NCBI GenBank assembly: GCA_023678885.1 | Contig: CM042998.1 | Location: forward strand, 6,885,820-6,949,819 | Origin: Pogostemon cablin | Lineage: Eukaryota > Streptophyta > Magnoliopsida > Lamiales > Lamiaceae | Direction: 5' to 3' | Length of the DNA stretch: 64,000 nucleotides | Shown: piece by piece, positions 22,758 through 34,793 of the stretch | How the letters are laid out: each line of letters starts with the position of its first letter | Position numbering within the stretch: position 1 is the first letter of the stretch | Notes under the pieces: model-generated | What the model saw: the letters and a program-made list of their open reading frames with translations, nothing else | Told to the model about the DNA's origin: nothing | Database searches by the model: none | Position numbers and translations under genes: made by a program

Positions 22758-23922
22758 GTGTTGGGTGGATATTGGGATGGGTTACTATACAAAAGTGGAC
22801 AGGTTCACTGGTTATACTTGTGGGATGATAATCTGTACTATACTAGTTTGCTATTAGAAATTCATAACATAATACAAGCTGATTTGGATAATTGGGGTTA
22901 TGAAGTTCATTCTCTCGTCGAGTACAATGGCCGTATGTCTAAATATAAGATAAAGAATGATGCTCGTGTGGCAGAAGTTTTCAACTGTGTCGATGTAGGA
23001 ATAGTGTATGTGACACTCGTTCCTGTCGCTGGCCATGCATTCGTTGAACCTCCTGCACAAGGTTCAGAGCATAGTTTGGAGTTAGGGTTGGGTTATAATG
23101 ACGGAAGTGGTGGTCCGAGCAATGATCCATGTTCGAGGGCACAGTCTAGTGCTAGGCATGATTTTGATTTGAATGTGGCGTACAGTCCGTCTTCAGAGAT
23201 GCAGCGGTTTTGTTTTAGGGAATTTGTAGATGCTAAAGCTGATGACAACGCTGGTGAGGGTGAGGATAATGTACATGCTTATAATGATGATGTTGAGCCC
23301 GGGAATAGGACTATCGAAGAAGAATATGAAAACAACGAAGATGACATACAGCAGGATTGTAATCAGTCTTCTAACGAAAGTGATGATGGTGCAGAGGATA
23401 GAAGAATCCAAATGTATGAAGAAGTCTGTGATTACATACGTCAGAGAGGCGGCCCTAGCTTTCTTGAACCGATTAGTCGCGACTTATCCCGTCCTGAAAT
23501 GCAGCCACAAGATTGTCAAAGTATTCGGCCCACCACCCGTCCATGGTTGATTCCAGGTATGAATACTAGTTTATTTAGAGGAGAACTAAAGTAAACTTAT
23601 ACTTTGAACTAATGCACCTGATACGGTCATAGGCATTCTGGTTGTAGCTGACAGAGAAGATCAGATACTGTCTCTGACTTTGATGCGTCTGGCGTTCTTC
23701 ACCAGAAAAGTGTATTTGATACAAAAAAGAAATTGCAGACTACTGTAGGAATGTATAACTTGCGGAACGGAGTTGAGACCACTGTTGAAAGATCTAGCTC
23801 GACCAGATATAACGTGGAATGTAAGCTCAAAGGTAAAACCGGTTGTCGATTTACGATGCACGCACGAATGAGCCTTGGGCTGTGGGGGGTAGTCAAATTT
23901 GTTCAACATCACGAGTGTTAGA
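22758..23922 (+). pseudogene. MuDR-family transposase N-terminal region (truncated)
   Basis: Exon 1 starts at ATG 22758: MLGGYWDGLLYKSGQVHWL, then a ~90-residue domain ending VGIVYVTLVP, then an acidic, low-complexity linker rich in D/E/N, and a PTTRPWLIPG end. Its frame closes at 23594. A later exon (about 23655-23922) encodes SGVLHQKSVFDTKKKLQ, then TRYNVECKLKGKTGCRF and WGVVKFVQHHEC. The C-x(7)-C-x(n)-H-H-x-C pattern is the MuDR/Mutator-type zinc-binding DNA-binding domain. A stop follows HHEC at once. An intron between the parts is likely, but its borders are not resolved (donor near 23556 or 23590, acceptor near 23652-23656). The catalytic DDE region is absent, so this copy cannot be autonomous. 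Confidence 0.75.
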
Positions 23923-24183
23923 ATGATCCAGACAGGCCCACTCCCACACAGGTGTCTACCTTTCGTCTGGGGTTAGAGAATGCCTTTGTGTACAGCCTCA
24001 TGATCAACCCCTGCAAAGGATCATCTTCTATTCCAATCCAATAAACTTTTCTATGCTCCTGGGGGAGCACCCGCGGAAAATCCACCACTACAAGATCCTG
24101 ATTAAAAAAACCAATACATTTAGATACAATATAACTGATTTATCTGTACCGACATGTATTAATGATTCACAAAAATTTAGATT

Positions 24184-25035
24184 TCATACCCTAGAAAACA
24201 GATTCCTGTCAACCTTTTTCACCTTACGAAAAACCCATCGCAAGCAAAGTGGCCTATTTTCCTCCCTATCGGTAGGGACATGGCCATACGGTGAAGCAAG
24301 GGCAGGTAGACGCTCGTACGCCCAAACCTGTAACACGTAAACTACATATGTTAGATTATTACTGTTGCTGAAACTAGTAATACATTATAACTTTAAGTGA
24401 TCTACTACAACACGTACCAGAAGAGCAAATGTGCACCCGTAAAAGAGGTATCTGTACTTGTTGGGGTTTGCTCCTTTAGGAAGTTCCGTCAAAATGTGGT
24501 CCATAAAGTGCAGTAGAGTCATATAACTGATCTGGCCCTAACGGAATAAATCCCATCTACGCTCGTCCTCTACTAGGACCCAAACCCAGTTGTCTACACT
24601 CACCTTGGTAACATCCGATCCAAGGAGAAAATAGTACAACAACAACACCTTAGCAATTTTAACTGCATTCTCGGGGCTAACACCACTAAATTTTGTACCC
24701 TTAAAGTCACGGCAATCTCACTTATTTTGTATCCTGACCATAATACATATCGTATACCCTACCAGACGGGATATGATACGAAAAATTCGGATCAAACCTC
24801 ACTCTGTCCCGAAAGAAGAGCCCCATTATTCGCATGAACTCTACCCTACTAAAGCTAAGACACTCCTTCCCAACTTGAAAATATCTAGCGGTGACATCAT
24901 CCCCACTACTTATGATCTCCCGTGTCATGAGACCGTGGAGATTAGCATGCGCGATCCAATCGTCGTGAAGACCCCAGTAATGATCAAAACAAGATCGCCA
25001 GAACATCTCCTCCGCATTACCCCCAACCGTTGTTA
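24184..25035 (-). pseudogene. DUF1985-like gene of the MULE, with stop and frameshift
   Basis: On the minus strand exon 1 (25035 down to 24418) reads NAEEMFWRSCFDHYWGLHD, RVEFMRIMGLFF and IPSGRVYDMYYGQDTK. After one frame change it continues FKGTKFSGVSPENAVKIAK, LLLYYFLLGSDVTKV, DNWVWVLVEDERRWDLFR, a TAG, then GQISYMTLLHFMDHIL and YRYLFYGCTFALL. A GT-AG intron (24417-24328) joins in phase to VWAYERLPALASPYG and NRPLCLRWVFRKVKKVDR, ending at 24184. The pattern (FMRIMGL, ...DLF-[stop]-GQISY where the family has a WG, ...CTFALLVWAYE) fits the plant DUF1985 domain found in transposon genes with Ulp1-like protease. No protease part was seen. It converges with the MuDR-type gene. Confidence 0.68.
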
Positions 25036-25282
25036 ACTACTTACGGATAAGTGTCATAACAACCCCAGGTTTGCAGTAATTATGTATACTGCAGTTCTGT
25101 CCCTGCATGGTTGGACGCTTCCATTGACCCTGCACAAATTTAACTTTTTGTTAAATAATATGTAACACACATCAAAAAGATATACTCTGCATCAATTCAA
25201 CCAGCTTACTTAATAAGACAATAACTGATAATTATATCAAATAACAATAAGTTCACTGCAGCAACTGAACAAATATTGGCAC

Positions 25283-25822
25283 ACTCAATCATTTGTTCTA
25301 TTCGGCCTACTTTTCCTTCTATTCGGTCTACAAACTGTTCTATTCGGCCTACGAATATTGCTCTATTGGGCTAAAGTCAGTACTATGACATTATTCAAAC
25401 TACACTTTGTTTTATTCGGCCTGCAATTCTTCTATTTGGCCTACAAAACTGTTATATTCGGTCTACAAAAAATCTCTATTCGGCCAACCAACATTTCCAA
25501 ATATTTTAAAAATTCAAGTCCTAGAATTTGTTCTATTTGGCCTACAACTATTCTATTCGGCCTACACATTCGTTCTATTTGGTCTTCAAAGAAACCCTAT
25601 TCGGACAACAAAAATTAAAACAAAAACTCCTACACTTTGTTCTATACGGCCTACACTTGTTCTATTCGGCCTACAAATTTGTTCTATTCGGCCTACTACA
25701 AAAGCTCTATTCGGTCAACCCACATTTTCAAAAATTCAAAAAAATAACACTCTTAGAATTTGTTCTATTCGGTCTACACATTCGTTCTATTCGGTCTTCA
25801 AAGAACCCTAATTGGCCAACAA
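25283..25822 (-). repeat. Right subterminal array: TATTCGG, mirror of the left array
   Basis: Thirteen exact TATTCGG cores (reverse complement of CCGAATA), mostly gttcTATTCGGcctac, plus several one-base variants (tatttgg, tatacgg), occur in about 540 bp. A higher-order duplication is visible: 'agaatttgttctatt...cattcgttctatt...cttcaaagaa' occurs at 25523-25594 and 25755-25805. Long frames across this array are repeats of a few residues, not genes. Confidence 0.88.
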
Positions 25823-26175
25823 AAATTTTCAAAAAATTCAAAAATAAAATAAAATAAACAACACCACACAAAAAATTCTAAACATGATGTATACACAGTT
25901 AAGTCACATTCATCACATTACAAAATGAATTCACATTTTACACATATGAACAAAACCACACAAAATGTACGTTGTATCCTCGAAAACGAGTAACACAAAC
26001 TCAATGTTGGACACATTATAAACAAATAACTCACAATTTAAAAATACAAATAAAACAGCTTTCATACATACCCGAAAATTTGTCATTTCGAAAATTCACC
26101 AAATTCACCTCATCGGAAACGCTTATTCCGACAGGAGATACTGAGAAATGGGTACTACAAATGGGTGGCGCTGCT

Positions 26176-26285
26176 CTTTGTGCTTTGGGACGAAAGGAAG
26201 AGAGGAAGAGAGAGGATGTTGGACGAAAAGGAGAGAGGAAGAGAGAGGACGTTGGACGAAAGATGAGGGAGAAGAAAGATGGACT
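26176..26285 (+). repeat. GA-rich tandem repeat, about 2.5 units of 35 bp
   Basis: 'ggacgaaa(a)ggagagaggaag' with 'agagaggatgtt' is repeated at 26188, 26221 and 26257. It lies near the right end of the MULE. Frames through it on both strands are low-complexity. Confidence 0.75.
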
Positions 26286-26597
26286 ATTTAGAATGAAAAT
26301 GACGTTAATGATATGATATATACCCCACCAACCCACATTAAAAATTTAATTTGAAAAGTTTTAAAACTTTAAATGTGGTCCTCAAACCCACTAAGTACAA
26401 TTTTAAATATGGTCCACCTACCTCATTTACTGCAGTCAAAACTGACATAATAAGGCCCTTTAATTTTCGTACTTTAGGCGACAGTTATTGAGGGTAATTT
26501 GGGGAGTCCACTAAATAGTGGCTAGTAAAAATTGTTCTTATCGGATGTGGCTACTTAAAATTATACTTAGTCAAAAGTAGCTATTAAAAAATCGCTC

Positions 26598-27104
<507 letters not shown>

Positions 27105-27277
27105 ATACTATAGCAGAAACTTTTCTTGCTGACGTGCCGAGTCTAGAGCACTTCAATGTGACGTGTAATTTTTTCAATTTTTTGAATTTTTAATACTTTT
27201 TTTAATATTTTCCTTATTTACTTTTAATTAACTTCCTTATTTAATATTTTATTTTTAAAATAATATATTTCTTATTT

Positions 27278-27473
27278 GACAAAGACTTGTGTTAGACCGT
27301 CTCACGTAAGGGCTTACGTGTTGTGTTAGACCGTCTCACGTAAGGGCTTACGTGAGACGATCAAAAAGTGATAACATTTTTATAGCGAAAGTGATGATAT
27401 TTTATAGCGAAAGTAATAACTCTTTTAAAAAGTGTAAAGTCTCATGCGAGACAGTCTCACGCAAGACCTACCC
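27278..27473. mobile_element. MULE-type MITE (GAGACGGTCTCACG family), TSD TTCTTATTT
   Basis: Perfect 9-bp duplication TTCTTATTT at 27269-27277 and 27474-27482. The left end 'gttagaccgtctcacgtaag' is itself duplicated in tandem (two units of about 37 bp). The right end is 'gacagtctcacgcaagacc'. The body again has 'aagtgataa' and 'tatagcgaaagtgat' repeats. Sister copies are at 19692-19929 and 63660-63875. Confidence 0.87.
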
Positions 27474-27482
27474 TTCTTATTT

Positions 27483-27779
27483 TTAATAATGATTAAATTT
27501 TCAATATTTTAGTTATTCATTTGGGTATCATTAATTAATTACTAAATCTTTTAATGCAATAAATTAATAAATATCAAATTAAATCATGTATATAAAGAAA
27601 AAAATAATATTCCATATAATATATTCTCTCTCACCCCACCTATAAATAAAACCTTTTGGTTATTCATTTTAAATACACTCATTCGAATTTTCAAGAGGAA
27701 TAAGAGCTTTCTCCAAGTTCCTCTAAAAAATTGATTTATGAAAGTATAAAAATTTATTTCGATAGAGCGAATCAAGTAG
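27483..27779. other. AT-rich spacer with promoter-like stretch
   Basis: 'cctataaataaaacc' at 27640-27654 resembles a TATA box 3' of 'ctctctcacccc', and leads into the repeat array at 27780. It may be part of an unrecognised LTR or satellite-bearing element. No coding sequence recognised. Confidence 0.3.
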
Positions 27780-28310
27780 AGATTTGATCTATCTCTAAAA
27801 AACGATTCAACTATTCTTCAAGTGGACCTCTAAAAAATTGATTCAACTATTCTTCAAGAGGAAGAGAATTGATTCAATTATTCTTGAATCGATTTACCTC
27901 TTAATAATCAATTCTTCAAGAGGAAGAGAATCGATTTACCTCTTAAGAATCGATTCTTCAAGAGAAAGAGAATCGATTCAAGTATTCTTGAATATATTTA
28001 TATCTTAAAAATCAAATTTTCAAGAGTAAAAGGATCGATTCAAGTATTCTTGAATAGATTTACATTTTAAAAATTAATTTTTCAAGAGTAAGAGGATCGA
28101 TTCAAGTATTCTTTAATTGATTTGCATCTTAAGAATCGATTCTTCAAGAGAAAAAAATTGATTTATGTATTACCTCTTAAGAATCGATTCAAGTATTCTT
28201 TAAGATCTACCTCTAAAGTACTTATTCAAGTATTCTTCAAGTGAAAGAGGATCGACGGTTCAAGTACTCTTAAATTGATTTACCTCTACAGAATAAGAGG
28301 TTGAAAAACT
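27780..28310. repeat. Tandem array of partly palindromic units of about 65-70 bp
   Basis: About eight degenerate units are built from 'agaatcgattcttcaagag', 'gattcaagtattcttgaat' and 'gatttacctcttaa'. The pieces are inverted relative to each other (cctctt / aagagg, aatcgatt is self-complementary), so each unit can fold. No gene. 28311-28830 is AT-rich, with a short (TA)n at about 28616-28636. Confidence 0.75.
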
Positions 28311-31300
28311 AATTCATGTATAAAATCGAAAGCTTAAGTTCTTTAAGTTAAATCATTATTTCATATCAAATAACATTAAAATTAAGTTTGTAAATATTTG
28401 TTAATTTTTTAAATTTAGTATATTAATATTTATTTATTTACATATATCTTAATTATTCAATTATGACATATAAAATATAAAATTATTTTCTTTAGTTGTT
28501 TATTTATATAATTTGAAACTAATAAAATTAAATAAAAAAATAAAATTAATAAATTCATTACAAATTTATGAATATTTAAAAGAATATTTTATATAAATTA
28601 ATTTTATTTATATATATTATATATATATATATATATTTATATTAGTTTCTTAAAAATAACAATTAATAGAAATAGAATTATTATTATATAGTTATAAGAA
28701 ATACTAAACCATAATCATGTGTAAAAAGTAATACTCCATTTAAATTTTATTTATAATATTACATATATTTTAAAATATATATATGTAGCAACTATTTAAA
28801 ATATTTTAATAATTTTGTTTTATTTAATTACTAGTAACTGAACCCGTGCGTTGCACGGAATGTATTATTTTTAGGGCAACGATTTCACTTAATTTTATGA
28901 TTTTTGACCGAATAATATTTATTTGAATTATATCTAACCTAATGTTTAAATATTAAAGTCTAATATAGTTATGGGCAAAACACTTCTAAAACTTTGCGAT
29001 ACTATTAAGTTGATCAATTCATATATGTAGGTTTACTAATATCTTTTGCAATGAGGTTAAAATGCATTTTTTTTTTCAAAATTATGAGATCAAACTATAT
29101 ATTACCAATTTATAAACATCAATTAATTAATGAAATGTTTTACTATTAATTAACTCAACCAAACTTTCATTGCAAATAATTTAAAAGACTCAGATAAAGT
29201 TTCGTGTATACAATTATTTAATTATTTTAATTGAGTGACTAACATTTGTTTGAAATTTTTGAATATATTCAAAGATATTATTCAATTTTTAATAAATAAT
29301 ATCTTATTCCTGATTTGAAAAAGTCATAACTATAATTATTTAATTATTTTAATGTGTTGCTAAAATTTGACCATAAACCCTAAACTCTTTGGAAACATTA
29401 TGTCATAAACCCTAAAACTTAAACCCTTATAATTATTTAATTATTTTAATTGGTGGCTGAAGTTAATTTGAAAAATAGATAGTCAAGATTTGGATTAAAT
29501 TATTTCCTGATTTGAAAAAGTCATAATTATTTAATTGTTTTAATTTAATGGGTGGCTGACTGAAAACATACATTATGTCATAAACCCAAAACATAAACCC
29601 TAACCCTCTGTAGACCCTAAACCCTTAACCCTCTGTAAACATTATGCCATAAACCCTAAACCCTTATAATTATTTAATTGTTTTAATATGTGACTGAAAT
29701 TTGTTTGAGAAATAGATGGTCAGAATTTGGACTAAATTATTTTTTTATTTGAAAAAGTCATAATTACAATTATTTAATTATTTTAATGGGTGGCTGAGAT
29801 TTGCTTGAAAATTTTTATATATTCAAATAATATATTTAATATTTTTCAAATTTTAATACGTAATATATTTAATATTATTTAATTTTTAATAAATAATATC
29901 TTATTTCCTAATTCGAAAAAGTTATAATTATAAATATTTAATTATTTTAATGGGTGACTGAGATTTGTTTGAAAAATAGATGGTCAGAATTTGGACTAAA
30001 TAATCTTTTAATTTGAAAAAATCATAATTACAATTATTTAATTATTTTAATTGGTGGTTGAGATTTCAGGATATGGACAAAATTATTTCTTGATTTGAAA
30101 GTCATAATTACAATTATTTAATTATTTTAATGGACAACTGAGATTTGTTTGAAAATTTTAAATATATTCAAACAATATAATTAATATTATTCAAATTTTT
30201 AATAAATAATATCTTATTTTCTGATTTGAAAAAGTCATAATTACAATAATTTAATTATTTTAATGGGCGACTGAGATTTGTTTGAATATATTCAAGTAAT
30301 ATATTTAATATTATTCAATTTTTAAAAAATAATATCTTATTTCCTAATTTTAAAAAGTCATTATTATAATTATTTAATTATTTTAATGGGTGGTTGAGAT
30401 TTATTTGAGAAATAGATGGTCAGGATTTGGGCTAAATTATTTCCTGATTTGAAAAAGTCAAAACCCTAAACCCTACACCCTAAATCCTTTGAAAACATTA
30501 AATTATTTACTAATCTGAAAAAATTATAATTATAAGTATTTAACTATTTTAATGGGTGGTTGAGATTTGTTTAAAAAATAGATGCTTAAGATTGAATTTA
30601 TATTTAATATTATTAATTTTTTTAAAAATAATATCTTATTTCCTAATTTGAAAAAGTCATAATTATAATTATCTAATTATTTTAATGGGTGGCTGAGATT
30701 TGTTTAAAATAAACATTAAAACTCTAAACCCTAAACTTTAAAACCCTAAAACTCTAAACCCTTAAACTCTAAACCCTAAAACCCTAAACTCTAAACCTAG
30801 AAACATTAAATTATTTCTAATTTGAAAAAGTTATAATTACAATTACAATTATTTAATTATTTTAGTGGGTAGTTGAGATTTGTTTGAGAATTGATGGTTA
30901 GGATTGGATTTATATTTAATATTATTAATTTTTAATAAATAATATATTATTTCCTAATTAAAAAAAGTGATAATTATAATTATTTAATTATATGAATGGA
31001 TTGCTGAGAGGTGGTTGAGATTTGTTTAAGGAATAAATGGCCAAGATTTGATTTATTCTAGATTTGACTAAATTATTTCCTAATTTGAAAAATTAATAAT
31101 TACAATTATTTAATTTAATTATTTTAATGGATGGTTGAGATTTGTTTGAGAAACAGATGGCCAGGATTGAATTTATTTTAGATGTCAAGATTTGGACTAA
31201 GTTATTTCCTGATTTGAAAAAATCATAATTACAATTATATAATTATTTTAACGGGTGACTGATTGAAAACATTATGTCATACACCATAAAACCCTAAATC

Positions 31301-31408
31301 TTAAAACCCTAAAACTCTAAACCCTAAACCCTAAAACCCTAAAACCCTAAACCTTTGAAAACATTAAATTATTTCTTAATTTGTAAAAGTTATTATTACA
31401 ATTATTTA

Positions 31409-31641
31409 CTCCCTCCGTCCCGAACCAAGGTTGCATTTTACTTTTTTATACGTGGATCAAGAAATATTATTATTTAATGTATGGTGGGTAGTTGTATTAG
31501 TGGGAGTGTGGGCCCCATATTTTAATTGTATTAGTGGGTGAATGTGGGACCCATCACCCATGTGTATAAAAAATGAAAGATGACCCTTTGGGTGGGACGA
31601 CCAAAATGAGAAAAGAGACCCTTGGTGCGGGACGGAGGGAG
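31409..31641. mobile_element. Stowaway-type MITE (CTCCCTCCGTCCC ends), TA target
   Basis: It starts CTCCCTCCGTCCCG and ends in its inverse, CGGGACGGAGGGAG, flanked by TA on both sides (31407-31408 and 31642-31643). 233 bp, inside the tandem array. Sister elements in this window are at 41193, 42352, 44788 and 51016. Confidence 0.92.
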
Positions 31642-31652
31642 TAATTATTTTA

Positions 31653-32121
31653 GGAATAATTACTAAAATGTACACACTTTGTACCCCTAATTACTATAAG
31701 ATACATTTTTAAAGTAAAATATCAAATATGACTCTAAATTCATACACTTTTAAACCACAAACCCTAAACCCTCACCCAACGCCGGACCACCACTAGACCG
31801 ACGCCGCCGGGCCACCGGAATTCTGCCGGACCGCCTCTGCCGGTCGATCGTTGGAGCTCCGCCGGACCTCCGCCCGCCCGCCGAAATTCTGCCGCCGCCA
31901 GAGCTTCGCCGGACCATCCCAGTTTTTTATGCACACACTTTTTACTGCACACACCTTTGCTGCACACGAACTTTTACTGCACACAACATTTATGTGTAGC
32001 ACATTAAAGGGGTAATATTGGAATATCACTATATATTTTTATAGTTAGTAGTAATATTTTTATATGTTTGTATCTCATAGTAATTAAGGGTGTTTTTTTT
32101 GTACCTAATAGTAATCCTCCC
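31653..32121 (-). mobile_element. MULE-type MITE with GC-rich core, TSD ATTATTTTA
   Basis: Perfect 9-bp duplication ATTATTTTA at 31644-31652 and 32122-32130. It is the reverse-orientation sister of 11377-11870: same 'gtgtgcagtaaaaa' series (here inverted, 31930-31985), same GC-rich centre (31775-31915) and same terminal TACTA...TACAC. It starts 11 bp after the Stowaway element. Frames in the GC-rich part are not called as genes. Confidence 0.88.
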
Positions 32122-32699
32122 ATTATTTTAATGGGTGGTTGAAATTTGTTTGAAAAATAGATGATTAGGATTGGATTTATATTTAATATTATTAATTTTT
32201 TAATAAATAATATCTTATTTCCTAATTTGAAAAAATCATAATTATAATTATTTAATTATTCTAATGAGTGAATCAGATTTGTATGAGAAATAGATATCCA
32301 GGATTGAATTTATTATAATTACTTAATTCTTTCCTAATTAAAAAAATCATAATTACAACTATTTAATTTAATTATTTTAATGGGTGACTGAGATTTATTT
32401 GAGAAATAGATGGCCAAGCCAGGATTTATTATAATTATTTAATTATTTCCTAATTTGAAAAGTCATAATTACAATTATTTAATTTATTTATTGCAATGGG
32501 TGGCTGAGATTTGTTTGATTTATTTATTTCAATGGGAGACTGAGATTTGTTTGAGAAATAGATGGTCAGAATTGAATTTATTCTTGGTTGAGATTTGTTT
32601 GAAAAATAGATGGTTATGATTGGATTTATATTTAAAATTATTAATTTTTTAAATAAATAATATCTTATTTCCTAATTTGAAAAAATTATAATCATTAAT

Positions 32700-33720
32700 A
32701 CTATTAATTTACAAGTGCTTGCCAAAAATATTTTTTTTAAAATTGTGAGGTGGCGGCGCCACGTTGCTCCTTGAAAAATTTTGTGTATGTGGCGCTCCCA
32801 CGTTGATCCCGCAATTAATGTTTATTAAATTTAAAATAATTAATATCTTGTAATCCTATCATTAATACATCTTAATTTAAAATTTTAGTTGTTTATTAAA
32901 TTTAAAATAATTAATATTTTGTAATCCTACCATTAATACATAATAATATAATTTTAAGTTTATATAAGTAATTTAATTTAATACTTTAGATATTTTTGAT
33001 TTAATCCATAAATTTGGTGTGAATTATAAATTATTTATTTTCATTGACTTTTAAATTATTTATTTCCATATTTAGCATATAAATTTTAATTAAAGCATAG
33101 TACACTTGATTAGTTATAAAGTTTTGGTAAATTTATAGTATTATACAATAATATTATTTTAAGTAATTTTCTTAATATTATTTTAACTAATTTTCTTATA
33201 AAAGTTTATGTAAGTAATTTAATTTAATACTTTAAATATTTTTGATTTACAAGTGCTTGTCAAAAATATTTTTTTTTAAATTGTGAGGTGGCGGCACCAC
33301 GTTGCTCCTTGAAAAATTTTGTGAATGTGGTGCTCCAACGTTGATCCCGCAATTAATGTTTATTAAATTTAAAATAATTAAAATTTTGTAATCCTACCAT
33401 TAATACATCTTAATTTAAATACTTAGTTGTTTATTAAATTAAAATAATTAATATTTTGTAATCCTACCATTAATACATAATAATATTATTTTAAGTTTAT
33501 ATAAGTAATTTAATTTAAAAGTAATTTTCTTACTATTATTTTAAGTAATTTTCTTATAAAAGTTTATGTAAGTAATTTAATTTAATACTTTAAATATTTT
33601 TGATTTAATCTGTAAATTTAGTGTGGATTTTAAATTATTAATTTCCATATTTAGCATATAAATTTTAATTAAGGCATAGTACAATCGATTGGGTATAAAG
33701 TTTTGGTAAATTTATGAAGT
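32700..33720 (+). repeat. Direct duplication of about 540 bp at the Helitron 5' side
   Basis: 32704-33240 and 33242-33715 repeat the order 'atttacaagtgcttg', a 'gaggtggcgg...cacgttgctcc' box, 'cgcaattaatgtttatt', 'gtaatcctaccattaatac', then 'taagtaatttaatttaata'. The second copy is shortened in the middle. No gene in either. A related, inverted fragment is at 10736-10830. Confidence 0.8.
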
Positions 33721-33839
33721 AACAAAAAACTTTTGTTGTTGTTTGATTATTTTAACAAAAAACTTTTGATTAATTTCCATATTTAACATATATCAAATTT
33801 TCGTGTTGTTGAAAATATTTGGTCGGTCCTTATTACAAA

Positions 33840-34723
33840 TCATGAATTCGAGTTGAACATCCACAATTACACGTTGTGCGATTGATTTCGCCATTGGAAA
33901 CCAACAAAATTGGCTTGAATTTTATTGATTTTGGTACAATCAATTCTCAAGACAACACTAGAGATACAGTTTCATAGGTATGTTTTAAAAGTTTATTATT
34001 ATTTTTTAATAGAAACTAATTATACTTTTTAAAAATTTGGTTCTATTTTTTCTTACAATAACAATATCCACAGACATAATTGATTTGGTGGTAAAAATAG
34101 GAGATATAATTTGTGTTAGTGCAAGGAGCAAGCAAGCCTACAGATAAAATTGATATTAAGCTTGAAGATGAACGACAATTTTCTTTTAAAATATTTATCC
34201 ATATTTTTATTTTTTAACTCAATTTTTATGTTTAATATTTTTTTGATTAAAATTTTAACATCAATTTAAGACACACGATCATGAATTATACATTATGGGG
34301 AGAATATGCAAGACAATTGATGCAGTACAAGAGGAACAATCCAAATCAAACACTTATTATTATTCTTGAGTATGCCAAATCAACAATAAATATAAAGGTA
34401 TATTTTTTTTTAAAACTCATTTTATTTATGTATAATTTTGTATGTATTTCGATGTCATTAGATGTTTATTCTAATATATTTATCCATTAATAATATATTA
34501 TTTGTCCTCTAATTTCTAAGATATGTTTTTAAAAATAATTATTATTATTATTATATAAAAATTTAAATCAAACTTTCTTTGAAATATTCTATAGAAAAAA
34601 CATATCAAATTTTTGGAATGCAACCAAGATAACAATTAATGAAGATATAAAAGAAGTTCATGATTTTCGAAAGAGGTACACACCCAATCTATACATTACA
34701 TTTAGTTATTTTTTCTTTTAAAA

Positions 34724-34793
<70 letters not shown>

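Larger units (their letters stand above)
21571..26597. mobile_element. MULE-type DNA transposon with two gene remnants and mirrored motif arrays
   Basis: The ends can be aligned as inverted repeats. Left is GAAAATGGCAAAAGTAGCC, with 'taattttaagtggccac' 35-51 bases in. Inverted right is GAGCGATTTTTTAATAGC, with 'taattttaagtagccac' at the same spacing. A further match follows ('actagccac', 'aaaataccctt'-like). Between them, from left: a 125-bp tandem duplication, an array of CCGAATA motifs, a MuDR-type gene (+), a DUF1985-like gene (-), an array of TATTCGG (the reverse complement), and a GA-rich repeat. No intact 9-bp TSD was found, so the exact ends are tentative. MuDR plus DUF1985 recalls MULE lineages that also carry Ulp1-like protease genes; the protease domain itself was not seen. 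Confidence 0.72.
29200..32690. repeat. Tandem array inside Helitron, two unit types, with CCCTAAA runs
   Basis: Units start 'aattatttaattatttta' then 'atgggtggctgagatttgtt'. The short type (about 90 bp) continues 'gaaaaatagatggtcagga'. The long type (about 165 bp) continues 'gaatatattcaaataatat' and 'aataaataatatcttattt'. About 20 units lie here and about 4 more at 40350-40760, separated by the inserted Helitron and the LTR-like piece. Runs of ccctaaa/cctaaac appear at about 29590-29660, 30462-30486, 30720-30800 and 31285-31350, resembling plant telomere repeat text. No gene. Confidence 0.85.

Noticed and set aside
23923..24183. Ulp1-type cysteine protease next to the DUF1985-like gene
   Set aside because: Expected in related MULEs, but no His-Asp-Gln-Cys pattern could be read here. 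The stretch looks like decayed non-coding DNA.
25358..25857. Three overlapping frames with repeated 'LFGL' / 'SIRPT' residues
   Set aside because: They only translate the TATTCGG array in three phases. The period comes from the DNA motif.
26031..26336. Overlapping plus and minus frames near the right MULE end
   Set aside because: Low-complexity GA-rich tandem repeat read in both directions.
27780..28310. CRISPR-like array
   Set aside because: Repeats are long, degenerate and partly palindromic, spacers are not unique, there are no cas genes, and the context is plant.
29580..31350. True telomere or subtelomere
   Set aside because: The CCCTAAA runs are short, imperfect, and embedded in an array inside a Helitron, with genes on the far side. 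They are interstitial text only.
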